From contig CM022669.1 of assembly GCA_012295275.1 (NCBI GenBank), positions 14,402,672-14,466,671 of the forward strand: a stretch of DNA of 64,000 nt, given 5' to 3'. The number at the start of each line of letters is the position of its first letter. Position 1 is the stretch's first letter. A model generated the notes under the pieces. The model made no database searches and had not been told where the DNA came from. It was given only the letters and a program-made list of their open reading frames with translations. Below are positions 11,403-26,375 of the stretch, piece after piece. The DNA is from Chrysomallon squamiferum (Eukaryota > Mollusca > Gastropoda > Neomphalida > Peltospiridae). Both the position numbers and the translations under genes were made by a program.

Positions 11403-14400
11403 GTAAGTAATACATGTATGATATTCTTGGTTATAGTGTGAATTATAAACAGTTTTAGCTTTGATGATATTAATCGGATAAGCATAATGACGTGGTACAG
11501 AAGGAAAGGAATTTTAATATGCCTACATAGCCTAGGATAGCCAAGTATCGTAAACAAAATTCATCCATGTAAATCATTGTAGTGGTATCATGGCAGCAGA
11601 GGTTAATGTTTATTGTTTGTTCATCGATATTTAGGTTTAATTTGTAGGTAGTGTCATGTTTTATTATTTATTTAACATGTGGGTTTTTTTTTAAAGTTTT
11701 TAAAAGTTTTTTTGTTTTTTGTTTTTTAAAGTTTTTAATATTACTTTATGTTTTACATAATGATAATCATACGTGATACGATAACTGTCGTGATTTATTT
11801 GATACCTGTTTTTTTGTTTCATTTTCAAGTATTTGTAAACCGCACTCGCAGGCAAACCAGGCTATAATTTACACTAGCAAGTAATTATTATTTACTAATT
11901 TACTTTTTACATATTTAAAAATAAAAAAAAATTACATCTTTTTATTTTATTCTGTTTGGAACAATTGTAGGATTAAATTATCAAACTGTCATTTGTAAAT
12001 TTATTAATTTGGTAAATGTTGTCAACACTGTTGACTTTTAAAACTAATCTCTGTATTGGGATATTTATAAAATATGTCTCATTGTCTGAAAATGTCAATG
12101 GAAGTGAAAGCAGGAAATATAAATAATTTAAAGAACTACAGTTTATCCAAATACTTTAAATAAATATTTTTAAATAATGTTTTTAGGAAGGGCACACAAC
12201 AAATGCAGGTTAATGTAAATTCAGATTATACATTTGTGATTCATAGTTGAAAATCTGCATGCAGCTTCTTCCTGTAACATGAAGTATATAACCTATTGTT
12301 AAAAAAATACAGTAGTGAAGCAATTTGAAACTTCAGTAATTTTACAACTGCTCCTTAAATGGAACTAAAAATAGTTACACTTAATAAACAAATACTGATG
12401 TTTATATTTATAAAAATAGATTATACAGAAAATAACAGAATTGTTATATTACTGTAGTTTGATTTTGTTTTGGTATTTAGTTTTGTTGTATTTTAACTTC
12501 AAAATTACTGACATAACTTGGCTATATAATGACTCAGTGATTTGTCAGGAATAAACTTGTGTGCAGTGAATTATCAACAGTGGTAAAATCATCTTAGATG
12601 TATAAAAAATATATTTAATATATATATTTTAATTTGATTTTGTATTAATTATATTTATATTATTTATTTATTTATAAGTAAATAATATAAATATTATATA
12701 TATATATATATATATCCTCTGACATGTTATTGATTCACTCTTAAGTAATGGTTCTCCAATTGTTTTTTTTTTTTTTCTAATTAAACAATATATTGTCATG
12801 TCAAATGCAGCTAACATATCTGTGTTTTGATTTTGCACAGTTTTACAGAATAGTTCAAATGCTGCTTTGATATTTAACAGTGCAGTGATTTTATCTAACT
12901 GACCTGAAACAAGGATATATATTTATTTGACCTGTCTGCTTTTGTCTTAATAGATTCTGTACAAACATGCCAAAGATACCATGTTTATTTAATAACAACA
13001 ATTAGAAGCATGATATTTGATTTAGGCTCTTGGAAATTTCTCTTTTAGATCTCAGTTTTAGATTTATTATATTCTGAAAATTTTCAAACTACAATTTACC
13101 TTATGTTCATTATTTCAGATATTTCTCAAATTACTACTTATGTTAGCAGTCCCAGATCTAAATAGATCATGTTCTTTTTAATGGGTTTTTGTATTTTTTA
13201 TCATCTTTCTATTAATTAATTATTTTTATTTTTTAATAAAAATCATGGACATAATTTAACATTTTATACTTTAGTTAAAATTGATCTCATAGCTAACGAC
13301 TGAAAATTATTTTTTAAGCTGTGAATTTTTAATATATAATCTGAGATTTCTTATTTTAAACAGTATCAATAATTTTTATTTGTTATTTATTGTCAAAACT
13401 TATGTGTAATTAAACCATAAAACAAGACCAGACATGTTAATAATATAAGGCTTTAATTTGGATTATTTAGCCCCATTTGTAGAAATAAATGTTCTCTCTC
13501 TCATTTTTAATAATTTTCTATCCACATTTTTAAAAGAATCTGTAGGCTTTGTACAGATTACTTTCCAATACACTTAGCCAGTTACTATCTGATACAGTAT
13601 CAGAATATGTCTTGCACGAAATAGAATTGTGCTGATAAATGTTCTTCAAAATCATATGTTTGGCAAGTAATAGAAATGAAAGCAATTTGCTGTTTTGCTC
13701 ATGTTTCCGAGTAACAGAAAAATGTAGACTTCTTTAGTCATAACAAGAACAAGAATTCTATCAGCAAAACTATCTTTTTTATAACTTGTGTGTTTACACA
13801 TATATATTTTTTGCAGTAAATTTTAATTTGTTTCTTTTACATACATATATATTATTTGTACATTATGTATTTATGCACAGATTATCAATATCATTTATCA
13901 CAACTTTTGGATCTGGCTTTCCTACATACAGTATATAAATACATGCACACATGTACATAAATATATACATGCGATATAAATATATTCAGCACAAATACAC
14001 AAAAATACCAGTATGTTATAAATCCTGTGTATGAAAGGTATGGATCTTCAATTTTGGAAATATGGTTATTGTTATGAATAAAGATGAGATGAGCAACCTA
14101 AAAAAAAAGGATATTTATGAAAATGCTGTCTTCATCCTTCCAATACTGTATGAAACAACAGTCTGTAAATACTGAAAATTTAAGATGCTAACATTTTACA
14201 TTTTTTTAATTTTTTTAATATTATTATTATTTTTGTTTTATTTCTTGATTAGTTTTTTTTTAGCCAGTGATGGTACATGAATTATTTAGAACAGACGAAA
14301 TACCACAGTGGAATTGTGCCAAATTTTGAATTAATCACTGGCATACCTTTTAGGCATTTTTCTTCTTTCTTTCTTTTTAATTTTTTTTTATGTTCATAAA

Positions 14401-14850
14401 TATATGTGTTTTCTCTGGGAAAATGAGTAAGACTGATTTGTTTGTAAAGTTTTTTTATATAATGATAGCAAATTAATCTGAACATGAGTTAATAATTTCT
14501 AGTAATAAACTAATGTGCTGTTTTCATAAATAATATTTTTAAATACATATTGAAAATACTTGCTATTGTCAAATTACAAAGACATAATCTTCATAGATAC
14601 TTAAATGTGGTTACACACTTCCTTAATCTTAATAAAACCACAGAGGTTTTCATTTGTTGCATTTATCTCATGTTTGTTTCAATCAACTGTTCATAATAAA
14701 GAATGTTTACTGGGACTGAGTATTCAAAGATTTTAATTAATAATTTTAAATCTTTATTGAACACACTGTTGAGTCAGTTCATCCTGTTTTTCTTTTTCTT
14801 CTAATATGACACAAATTTAAAAAAAAAAAGTAATAATAATAAAAATTTAA

Positions 14851-14894
<44 letters not shown>

Positions 14895-16695
14895 TAAAAT
14901 AAATAAAATAAAATAAATAAATAAATAAATAAATAAATAAACAACAACAACAACAACAAAAATATTTGATTTTTCAAATCAGCTGTGTGCAGTTTCTTTT
15001 TAATTTAATACCACAACATTGATTATTAATTTCATCTTAATGTTACATGGTAAAATATGTTGACAAACAGAAATCATTTTTACATTGATATTATAAACAC
15101 TTAAAATATTTATGTCTTCAGAATTTAATAAAAAAAAATTATCTTGAAACCCAGAACATTAATATTTTATTGATATATCTGTATAGATTTATAGTTCAGA
15201 CAAATACTCTTATTTCAAAACATCAATTTGTATTCTGTAAATATCCAAAAGACGTTTCTTGCTGTGTATTTGTTTCATGAATTAATAATCCTTTTGGAAT
15301 AGAAGACAGAAAAAGTATTTTGTAAACATAAATGTATTTTTTTAAATGCTGTTAATTTAGAAATATGTTGTGCAGTGAACTTTGAACTGATAGTCATCAG
15401 TTTGTGCTGGATATTTATAAAATAATATGTGATATGGAATTGAATTTTTGAATTTCTGACACTGATTAATCAGAAAAAGGACCTTTGAGATTTCAGATGC
15501 ATTCCGTTGCATACTAAAATTATAGAATGATGTTATTGTAATAAAATTTATGATACAAAATTATATCATATGATAGGCTTTTTGACAGGTTCATTTTAAT
15601 GGTGAGAACAAAAATATGTGATGCTTAGACACCCACGTACACACACACACACAAAGCATTTTGCTTTAAATTTAGCTTGATGATGAATGTACATATTATA
15701 CTGTAGAAGCAGTAATATCAGAAACCTCTTATAAGCATATATAATGGACAAACAGTTTTAGATTTAGCCAAGAATTTTAATATATAAAAGCAGGAATGAT
15801 GTAATTTCTGTGGCTTATTTTTGTTTTGTTTTATAAGGAAGGAAAATAAAGGACAGACTTTTCTTTGAATGACATCATCGGTTTATATGTCAGTATCGCC
15901 TGTTACTTTGTTGTTAGGTGTGTCTGTTCATGCTGTTCTAATTCAAGGTTAATTGTGGTATACAGTATCTAGTGCACTGACTCACAAAACAGTTACTGCC
16001 AAGAAAGATTGAAAAGACAGGGATTTTTCTACTGTGAATATTGATGAGGTTTTGTGAAATTTATTGAACAAAATGACACTGTGTTAGCAGTTGAAGATCA
16101 AATATGATGTTACATGTTATAAAAGAAAAATAGTGTGGGTTTTTTGTGTGTGTGTACTGAAAGTGTGAGAAGAAGAATTGTGGTTTTATTTGAGAGTGTT
16201 TGGATTGTGTTTATCTTTGTTAGCTATGTCACTTTTAAAATTAATTTATTTTTAATGTATATGCATGTATCTGTGTGAATGTATGTCTGTGGGTATGTAT
16301 ATGTAAGGTTACTGACATACAAAAATGCAGCATGGAGCTATTTATATTTCATGAGCTGTCGTATTTAATATTTGCTTTAATTAAAAAAAAGAAGAAGAAA
16401 CTTACACATTCATTAAGAATGTGCAACTAAAGTGGTTGTGCTAACTGGGTAATCATCATGTTATCTGCATTGCACCTCTGTGTCACCCTATCCTGTTTCC
16501 AAAGTTTAATTACAAGAACAGGACATGGAATGTAAAAACCTATTTTTCCTTCTGTATACAACCGTTGCATTATTTTACAGTACTAACCAGACCGTAAAAC
16601 CTGGCATGATTATCAGTAACCGTTTCAAAATATTCATAAATGTCCAAAATCAAGCTTGTTCCAGTGATAACTGAAACAAATTTACCTTTTTTTTA

Positions 16696-16746
16696 TACAT
16701 ACATACATACATACATACATACATACATACATACATACATACATAC
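16696..16746. repeat. ATAC tetranucleotide array
   Basis: About 12 uninterrupted ATAC/CATA units. Confidence 0.95.
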
Positions 16747-18645
16747 ACTGTGTTATGATAGGAATATAATTTTAAAATAGTTAAATAAAAATGGTTGTTA
16801 CATCAGGTGATCTTAGAGAAAACAGTCAAATGAGAATTGACATTCATAAATAGGTTTACCAAGTTAAACTAAACTAACTTTTTAAAAAGATTATTATTAT
16901 TTATTATTGTTGTTGTTTATTCAGTAATATGATAATGGCTAGATGGTAGTGAACATAAAAACAGCTTTAATTCACGTTCTCATTTTATCCTGCCATCCAC
17001 AGCAAGGACTATTTTACATGACTTGTATTTATGTGTCTGCTGAGCCCAACAACTAATGATTTTTGTAATTTTAGTAATGAACCCAGAAATAACTGTCCAT
17101 AGTACTGTGGGTATATTAAGGCAATTGATCTTATCTGGCAATACTACACAATTGATTTACATGCTGTACTAGTTGTTCAGTAAAATAGTTTATGGTTCAT
17201 AGGGTTAACGTAGCTTCATGACTGTGTCTAGCTTTAGTTCTGACGTGTTAGCCTGGCATATTAAAGGTTTGTAATTTATTGTAGAAATTTAGAGAAAAAG
17301 AAAGGAAATAACAATTTATATACTTGTTTTAAAATCTAGATTAAATGGTTACATGATATACTGCAGTTTGGACATATTTAAAATTAATAATAATAATAAT
17401 AATAATAATAACTATAATAATAAAATGAATAAATTGGCTGTAATGTGTAAGGATTCAAAAACGCCCCATTCCATTTAAAATCGCATTTTACTTATTTCTT
17501 TTTTCCTCCAGTGAATACACAGAGATTTTAATGAATAGTCTTCAGACGAAAACTATTACGGTCTTTATTTTCTGTGCATGTCTAGAAATCCTTTTCACAC
17601 GTCCATTTGAATTAGCCTGACTTGTCTTCCATATCAATATACTTCAATGCGTCATTGCAGAGATGTCAAACGAAGGTCTTAATCAAACAGTAAGTATAAG
17701 CCTGAGACCCGGTGGTCCTGGTTATCCTGACTTGATGACTTGGGTTGTGTCAAAATTTTCAGCTTCATCCCATGCTTAATCCTCTTGGGAAATTTCCTCC
17801 AATCTTATATTAATCAGACACTATTGATACATAGAAGGATACTGACAATATTTTTGAATCTAGTATGCTTTCTGTGTCTTAGAGCATGCACACAGGACAA
17901 TCAATAGTGTTGTTTTGGAAGATAGAATAATTACAAACAACTGTGTTTATTTAGAAATAAATTAATAAATACGATATATGCCCCCCCCCCCAAAAAAAAA
18001 GGCAACCCACAATAGAATATGTACACATTATTTGTTTGTATGTTATTTTAATTTAAGTCTGAGATAGGAATTTTAATGAGGTATTAAACATTGTTGTCTA
18101 CTTTTTGATTTTGTATCAGAATAATTCTCCATTCTTGAAAAATAATGTCTGTATACCAGGTCCAGCAGATTACATTACTTTTCAGAAATGAAGAGTTTAT
18201 TACTAATACAGCAATAGCATAGTCTTCAGTTTACAATGCTAAATGTTCATAAAAGTTTCATTATAATTTAAATGGAATGTGTAGAATTGCTGCACCATCA
18301 CTGAAAATATAATGAAGGTACAGAGACAACAAAAGTGTGTTTTCAATGTCAGATTTCAGTGACAGCTGTGGCATTATATCTGTATATTTTTTATTTACTG
18401 TGCATATAATTATAAGTAGAATGAAAAATTATTTCTTAAGTTAAAAAAGCTATGATCAGCTTGTTGTGTCTGAAGGAAATAACATTCATATGAATGATAA
18501 AGGAGGTTTAGTCCTTTTCATTGTTGCCATCAAAATTGTTTTTGCGCCTTAACAAGTCATTAAAAGGAATATTGAAGCCAGATATTTATATTTGTTCTGA
18601 TTTTTATAACAGCCTTAGTGACACATCTGTCAAAATATGTGCTAA

Positions 18646-18698
<53 letters not shown>

Positions 18699-18927
18699 AT
18701 GTGAGTGTATTATATATGTTCTGACAGATGCTGCACTAAAGCTCAGTTATAAAATCAGAACAAATAACAAAAAAGCAAAACACAGTAACACACACACATG
18801 CACACACAACAAGCTAATACTGATTTATGAAAAGTAATTATATAAATAACAGTAATAATGTTTGTTAAAAAGTCATATCAAATTCATTAGTTGCTGTTGT
18901 ACAGAACATGCTAACTGTATTATTTTA

Positions 18928-18930
<3 letters not shown>

Positions 18931-18992
<62 letters not shown>
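18931..18992. repeat. CT dinucleotide tract
   Basis: 62 bases of TC repeat, followed closely by short GT and AT runs and a GA-rich segment. Confidence 0.97.
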
Positions 18993-18995
<3 letters not shown>

Positions 18996-21102
18996 CTCTT
19001 TGTGTGTGTGTGTGTATATATATATTTTTACAGAGAGGGAGAGGGAGGGAGAGAGAAAGAAAGCAGTTTAAAATAATATTGTTAGCATGTTGCAATTAAA
19101 TAATAAATATTCATGAAATCTGTCACATTTCACTTTATTATTATTTGATTTCTTTTAAATTATTATATACCAGTTTATTTAGTCGTATTAAATAAATATT
19201 TGCTTTTAATAACACTGAATACACTTGGCAGATGTGACATGTTGCTGAAATAAAACTTAATACTATTACTAAAACATTAACATTTATTCAAGATTATTTT
19301 TATATGGTCCCAACATTTTAGTTTTCATTCTAAATAGCACGGTTGAAGGAGAATATCAAGGTGTTTTTTTTTGTGTGTTTTTAAAAAAAATATAAATTAT
19401 AGCATTCAGTTTAGGATTTGAATTACTGAACAGTACATAGTAATTATTATACACAAAGATTTATTGAATTCTCATCATCTAAAACATTCAGTGGCCAGTG
19501 ATAAAGCAGTAAATAAGGAAGACATATTACAAGTGTCTTATAAAACCTTAAACCTTTATCATAGTTGATAGTTGATTCTTATGTTTAATTTCTAAAATCA
19601 CGATACAACTAAAAAAAAAACAAAAAAACTTAACACTAAAAAAAATAAAAAAAAAATAAAAATCAATAAATAAATAAATAAAATTCAGTTTTCATGAATA
19701 TCTTGATTTTTTATAGCCCCATTGAAATGTCGATTATTAGTTTTTATTTAAGTTTTCCTGTGTAACAAAACTGTTTCTTCAGAACTAATCCAAGTAGATA
19801 GCAACCTTTATTGGTTATTTAGTGTAGAACATTTGTAACATCAGTATTTGAAACTAAATCTATAAATTTGATTGACAGTTGTGTTAAATTTGTCAAACAT
19901 GTCATGAATCTTACAACTCCCATTTCCATATCAAGAAGAAATTTATTGACATATTGATTTTTTAAAAACTTTTCCCTATAACCTTTATTATGTGTAGAAA
20001 CATTAGCTTTATAAAGTCTCATCTGTCAATTAGCATTAAATATAGTAAAATTCTTTTCCCTGTTTCTGTAAAAACATTACTGGAAGTCGTTACTTTGACA
20101 CTCAGCATGTTATATTTTGAAAGATATTGTTCATTACTGTATTTGATTACTTGTGGTGATTTATGACAGACCACAAAATATTTAAATAACCAATTATCAC
20201 TTTCCATTTTTAATTTCTCTTGAAAGAAATACAGATAAATTCTGATAATGTTGTGTCCATTATTATATGAATGGAACAAGAAAAGGAAAAAATAATTTTT
20301 CTTATGTATCTATATGCAGTCTTTGTAGTATTTTATTCTCCTAAGCAGACCAGAAATTTGGTGTTTGCTATAATAGATCTTGAATTTTGTTTTTCAATTG
20401 CTACAGCAATAAAATAGGTCACGTGGATTTGATATATGGGCAGGTGTTTTGATAATGATTTATCCTTGCATTTGAGATAATTATTCACATATCAACATGA
20501 TATCATGAAATCTGAGAAATCCTTTTTCCAAGCTGTCAGCTGGTGCTTAACAATATTTTATGAAATGGAATGAGATTTGCTTTCTTTGGGAAGGAACAAA
20601 CAACAGATCTCTTCAGCTATTCTGTCAAATTAATCTGATGGAATTCATATTACATAATTATGCAGAAACATATACGTGACAGCTAATAAATAATAATTTG
20701 AAAACTATTTTGAGGTCATTAATTTTTCACTTTTATATACATATATATTTGTATTTCATTTTTAAAAGCCATGTTTGATGGATGATAACATTTATTATTA
20801 ATAATAATTGTCAGAAAGTGCCATCCAGAAAATGTGGATTATGTGTTTTTCAGCATGTTTAACAAATCAATAAGAATAAAATAGAAATATTTTTTAAAAT
20901 ACTTTAAAGCCTGCCATATCCACTTGATTCTGAATTTGATGTTAAATTTTAATTATTGTTATAAGGGTGAGCTTGAGTGTGTTGAAGAGAAGTAATTTTC
21001 TTGTTTTTTGTTCTTTTTAATAAACCATTAATTGTCGTGTGTGTGTGTGTTTGTTATTGTTCATATATTTGTTTAATAAAAATGTTACTCTGTGTTTTGT
21101 AG

Positions 21103-21171
21103 GACTGATGGAATGCTTAATGTTCAAACCATAAGAACGCAAGAATTTTGTTTACAGTTTGTGAAAAACAG
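21103..21171 (+). other. Candidate untranslated internal exon of the flippase gene
   Basis: A 69-base segment is bounded by TGTTTTGTAG on the left and CAG/GTACTT on the right, both acceptable splice sites. In one frame it is open and would stay open through the 27738 exon in a frame different from the flippase, stopping early in the 41674 exon. It would therefore add upstream ORFs rather than an N-terminal extension. Without a transcript it may be a chance pair of splice-like sites. Confidence 0.25.
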
Positions 21172-22478
21172 GTACTTACATTTATTTTATTTCCTGTAAT
21201 TGCTTTTTCATTTTAACTTTTTACTTTTTTTGTTCTTTTAATTTTTCTTGTTTTTATTTATTTTTATTTTTTTGCTTTGAAAATGTATGTAAGACATGAG
21301 AAAATCTTAAAATTTATTTTATTTACTTACATTTTTTAAAAACTTTAAAGAGAATAATCAAATACTTTTGATATGTTTTTTAATTTTTTTTATTTATACT
21401 TAATATATGAAAAGATGTTATGATTATGGTAATCATTATTATCAATTCACAGATAAACATATTGATTATGTCATCTTTTTTTCACCTTGAATTTGAAATA
21501 TTTATATTATAAATTTCTTGGGGTTTTTTTTTTCTTTCTTTCTTTTTTACCTAAGCTTTTAAATAAAGTCATCTTTATCTTTTGGCATGTTTCACTGTAT
21601 CTGATAACACTAATAACCTTTTGGCATTTAAAAGTCAGTTTCAGCCAGATTCTTTTCATTTTTATTTTATTATTTTATATCATTTTGTATGGTTTTGCTT
21701 TTTACAGATAATGAAAAATTTATGTCGTAGTTACGCGCTTTATTAAATGTATTCAGACTTGTATCTAAAAAGGGCGTATGGCAAGTATTGGTTCCACTGA
21801 ACGATTTCTTTGATGTTGCCTATAACCAGCAACAGTTTGTTTCACATAAACAGTATATAATAAACCTTTAATAAAAAGGGAAAGAAAAATCCATGTGGCA
21901 TTTACAGCAAGGCTGGATATAATTTGCTGATTACAAATACTGTTAATGTAAAAAACAAAAACAAATGAATTCTGCAGATCTTGCTTCAAAACACATCTAT
22001 GCAACGACATACGTTTTGTTTATTAAAAATTTAATTTTCTCAAAATAATTATAGTAATAATATTAATAGAAAATAAGAACAACAGAAATAATTAAACCCT
22101 TTGATTTTGGGGATGTTTCTGATGCTGTGAAATGTATACAAATCAATTACTGTTTGACAAGAACATGGAAAGCACATTAATATCAGTGTAAGCATTGAGC
22201 AGTAAGGAAAATACTACTACTCTTTCATGATCATCAGTTTGAATTGGCTTGATAATAAAATATATAAATAAACATGCGTCTATTAATGATTTTCTTTTTT
22301 CCCCTGACAATATATTTTATTATTCTACAATTTATAGTAAGGAAAAATAAAATTTAAAATACATATACTATTATCATTTTGTCAGAAGAGAATAAAATTA
22401 AATAAAAACATAAAGAAATATAAATAAAATTAATTAACTTAAATAAAAGAAAAGTGAAAATGAATGAAAAAGGAAAGA

Positions 22479-22482
<4 letters not shown>

Positions 22483-22538
<56 letters not shown>
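22483..22538. repeat. AT dinucleotide tract
   Basis: 56 bases of perfect AT alternation, self-complementary. Confidence 0.97.
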
Positions 22539-22542
<4 letters not shown>

Positions 22543-24304
22543 AAATAACAGCATAAAATTAGTTTATAAACCTCTGTTACTGAAACATATTTAACTAAAA
22601 GAGCATAAAAAGTAAATAATAGTGTTTTTGTTTTTAATGTTAGATATCAATGAGTATACTCAGTGAGATTAGTAAGTTTGTAGATTGCTTTATGCTTGCA
22701 GATATTATCACTGGTGTGGCTTTAAATGATTGCCTATGTTACAACAAGCACTGAATTATATAATGTTTATGATTAGTGGTCAGAATATGCATATCTATAC
22801 AGCAGGCAGATAGACATGCAAAGACATTCAAAAACATGCACAGATACACGCACAGATACACAGACATACAAACACACAAAGAGACACATAGACATAAAGA
22901 TACAGACACATGCAATCACATATACAAGAACACATAAACACACATGCACTCAGAGTCCAGCAATAAATACTGGTGACTATCATTTTTATTCAACAAAGTA
23001 TATAATTTCATTTATCTACTGACTAAAACTAATAAATACCAGCTAAACTTGAGTACAGATTTTTTAAATTATTTTTCTTTCACACAAGATAATAAAAGTT
23101 AAAAATAGTGAAATTTCTATGGTTATTGTCTCACTTACATGCAGTTTAGTTTGATATATGTGCCCATTAAATTGTTTTCAATTTGCCAAGTGGAAAGAAA
23201 TAACAAGTGTGGTCTGAATGTAACTGACAGTGAACAATGAAACCAAAGTGCTCATCGATAATTTTCCTGAATATATCACCTAATTAATATATGGCCAAAG
23301 TTAATGACTCATGTGCATCTTGTTCATGAAGCTGTTTTTCCCATTTTGTTTCATTGTTTCTGACTCTTGGTGGTCTGTCTGTCTGTCTGTCTATCTGTCT
23401 GTCGGTCTCTCTCTCCCTCTTTCTCTCTTTCTCTCTTTCTCTCTTTCTCTCATTTGTCTTTCTTCTTTGTCTCTGAGTATTTCCTCTTTATTTTTTAATT
23501 TTATTTCTCTTTTTGTTCCTGTCTATCAACATTTCTATGCCTCCATTTTTCTCTTTCTGTATTCAAAGATTCTGTCTCTCCTTTTCTGTTTGTCATTATT
23601 TCATATGTCTTTTGTTCTCAGTATTTTTCTGTTTTCTTTCACATTCTCTGTCTGAAAAATATCTAAAGAATTTTTTTTTTTTTTTTACATGAAAATCAAA
23701 AAGAACTTTTGCCTACTTGATTTTTATCTCTGACTTTGTTTTCAATCTATTCATAATTTTAATAATAAACAAATGAAGCTCTGCACACTGTTAGGCTGAA
23801 TTTTGTTTTTGATAACTTAGGTCAAAGTCCTGTTCTAATGGACACAGATGTAAAAAGTTATTAAAATTGCAAACTGACCTGTTTATGATTTGGTTATCAA
23901 GAATGGTGGATGAGAATTCATTTAAAAACATTTTTTTTTTTTTTTTTTTTTTTATATATATTTCATTTCATCAGAGGTTTTGTGTAGTCGATTTGTTAGA
24001 ACCTGGATTTTGTTACTATGAAGAGTAAAAAAATTCATACAATAAATCTGAAAATATTAGCAGTGTATAACATAAATTTAACAACCCATTCAGCATACTA
24101 AAGCCTAAACCTTTTTCTTTTTTTCTTTTTTTTTTCTTGTCAGATACTCAGTATTACTGTTTGTTTATTATATTACATAATATTTTTTATATATATTTTT
24201 TATGTATAATTTTATGATTGTCATTTACTGTTTATATGTGCATAGAAAAACAAGCATATGCATTCATATATACAAATATACAGATGCATGTATGGTTTTG
24301 TATG

Positions 24305-24661
24305 TAATATCTGCCAGTATTCTTTTAAATTAAAACTACCATATGTAGTGTTAGACAAAATTCTCTTACAAGTCTATAGAGCGGATTTATATTGTACATA
24401 ATATCTACCAGTATTCTTTTAAATTAAAGCTTACCATATGTAGTGTTAGACAAAATTCTCTTACAAGTCTATAGAGCGGATTTATATTGTACATAATATC
24501 TACCAGTATTCTTTTAAATTAAAGCTTACCATATGTAGTGTTAGAAAAATTCTCTTACAAGTCTATAGAGCGAATTTATATTGTACATAATATCTACCAG
24601 TATTCTTTTAAATTAAAGCTTACCATATATAGTGTTTGAAAAAATTCTCTTACAAGTCTAT
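24305..24661. repeat. 94-bp tandem repeat (minisatellite), about 3.7 copies
   Basis: The marker CAGTATTCTTTTAAATTAAA recurs at 24315, 24409, 24504 and 24598, giving periods of 94, 95 and 94. The unit also contains CTTACCATATGTAGTGTTAGA and TCTCTTACAAGTCTATAGAG. Copies differ by a few substitutions and single-base indels, and the last copy is truncated. It has no spacer structure, so it is not a CRISPR array. Confidence 0.95.
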
Positions 24662-25096
24662 TTATTTATGTTTTTGCTAGGTTTATTTCTGTTTTCTTTC
24701 TTTTTTGTTCAGAATACTTGATCAGATTATTGGTGAATGAAGACAGATTATTTCACCTATTAAATCTTTCCAGAAGGCTGTAAAGAAAGTGCACTTATCG
24801 ATTTCTTATTAGTGTAAATTAAATTCCAGATCAAAATTTTCAGCATCATTTTTTTTTTTTTTTTTTTTCGTTATTTGTGAATTTACACTGCAAGTCAACA
24901 TTTATAAAAGCAAAACTGATCAGAGTGCTTAAACATCAGCATGCATCATTGAGTCTCTGTGTGAACTGTCAAAGCTAATTTTTAACCCTATCATGTGAAT
25001 TATTTAACTTCTTGAGACTAATTCCTTTTAAATTTTATTTCTTTTTTTGATCATTATTTTTTATTTATTTGTTGTTTATTTGTTATACGTATATAT

Positions 25097-25141
<45 letters not shown>

Positions 25142-26333
25142 TATCTACAAAATCAAGAAAAAGTAAAAATAAATAAAATTACATTTAATCAGTTAAAGTC
25201 ATCTGATGTATACAATTAGAATTTTTGAAAGGTTATACATAATAATGTTTATTTCATATAATATTTTTATTCAGTATATTTATTGATCCCAGTTAATATG
25301 GAAACATCTGCGACTGAAGGCCAAATTTACTCTGTATCTTAATAATGGGATAAAAGCATAACACGCACATGTATTCATAATAATTAGTTCAGATAATAAT
25401 TAGTTTCAGTTTAATAATAATAGTTAAGAAAACTGCAATTTGCAGTATTAATATACTGAAGTTTATTACTGATGAAAATTACTTACATAGCTGTTAACAA
25501 AATACAAAGTTGGTGTTTTGTAAAACAGAAGTGTATTTTGTATAGCTGTTAAAAGCTTTATTTATTTTTGCTTTATTTTATTTTATTTTATTTTATATTA
25601 TTTTAATTTATTTTTTATGTTATTTTAGCATTTTTTTTTTTTTTAATATTATTTTAGCATTTTATTTGTTTATATATTTATTTGCTTTTGACAACTAGAT
25701 GATAACTTTAATATCCTAATTTTCATTTTATTTATGTTATGTCAGAATTATATGTCATATATAGCATAATTATTTTATTTATCTCTTCCCAATTATTGGT
25801 TACCACACCATTTGTATTAATGAATACAGAGTATGAATTAACAGTTGATTAAAGAGTATGTTACCACAGTTTGGAAGTTACTAACACATAACATTTAACT
25901 TACCTTTTGCTAGTAATACATTGATATTTCCATTGTATTCTGCAAATATAAGTAACATTTATTTATTTATTTAAATTTTCTTTTAACTGTTATTTTTATT
26001 CTTCAAAATTTTAAAACTTATGTATTTATTTATTTACGTATTTACATATTTATTTATTTTTAGTGTTTACCAAAAAAAAAGAAAATCACTACTTTCCTTC
26101 CTTTCATTGATTTTTGGTTTATAAAAAAGAAAATCTTAGTTAATATTCCTTTTGGGATATGAGCTAGATTGGGTGGGTCGGTGGGTGGTAAATTTAAAAT
26201 GTAAATTTAAATGGTTAAACACATCAGCAATGAAAATATTTTGAATCACACTTGCATTTTTCAGTTTTCAATCTGATTTACTAAAAGTTAAGAAAAGAAA
26301 AATAATCAGTGTTGATTATCATACACGATTCAC

Positions 26334-26375
<42 letters not shown>

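Noticed and set aside
24305-24661. CRISPR-like array
   Set aside because: The repeats are head-to-tail without unique spacers, and the context is an animal intron.
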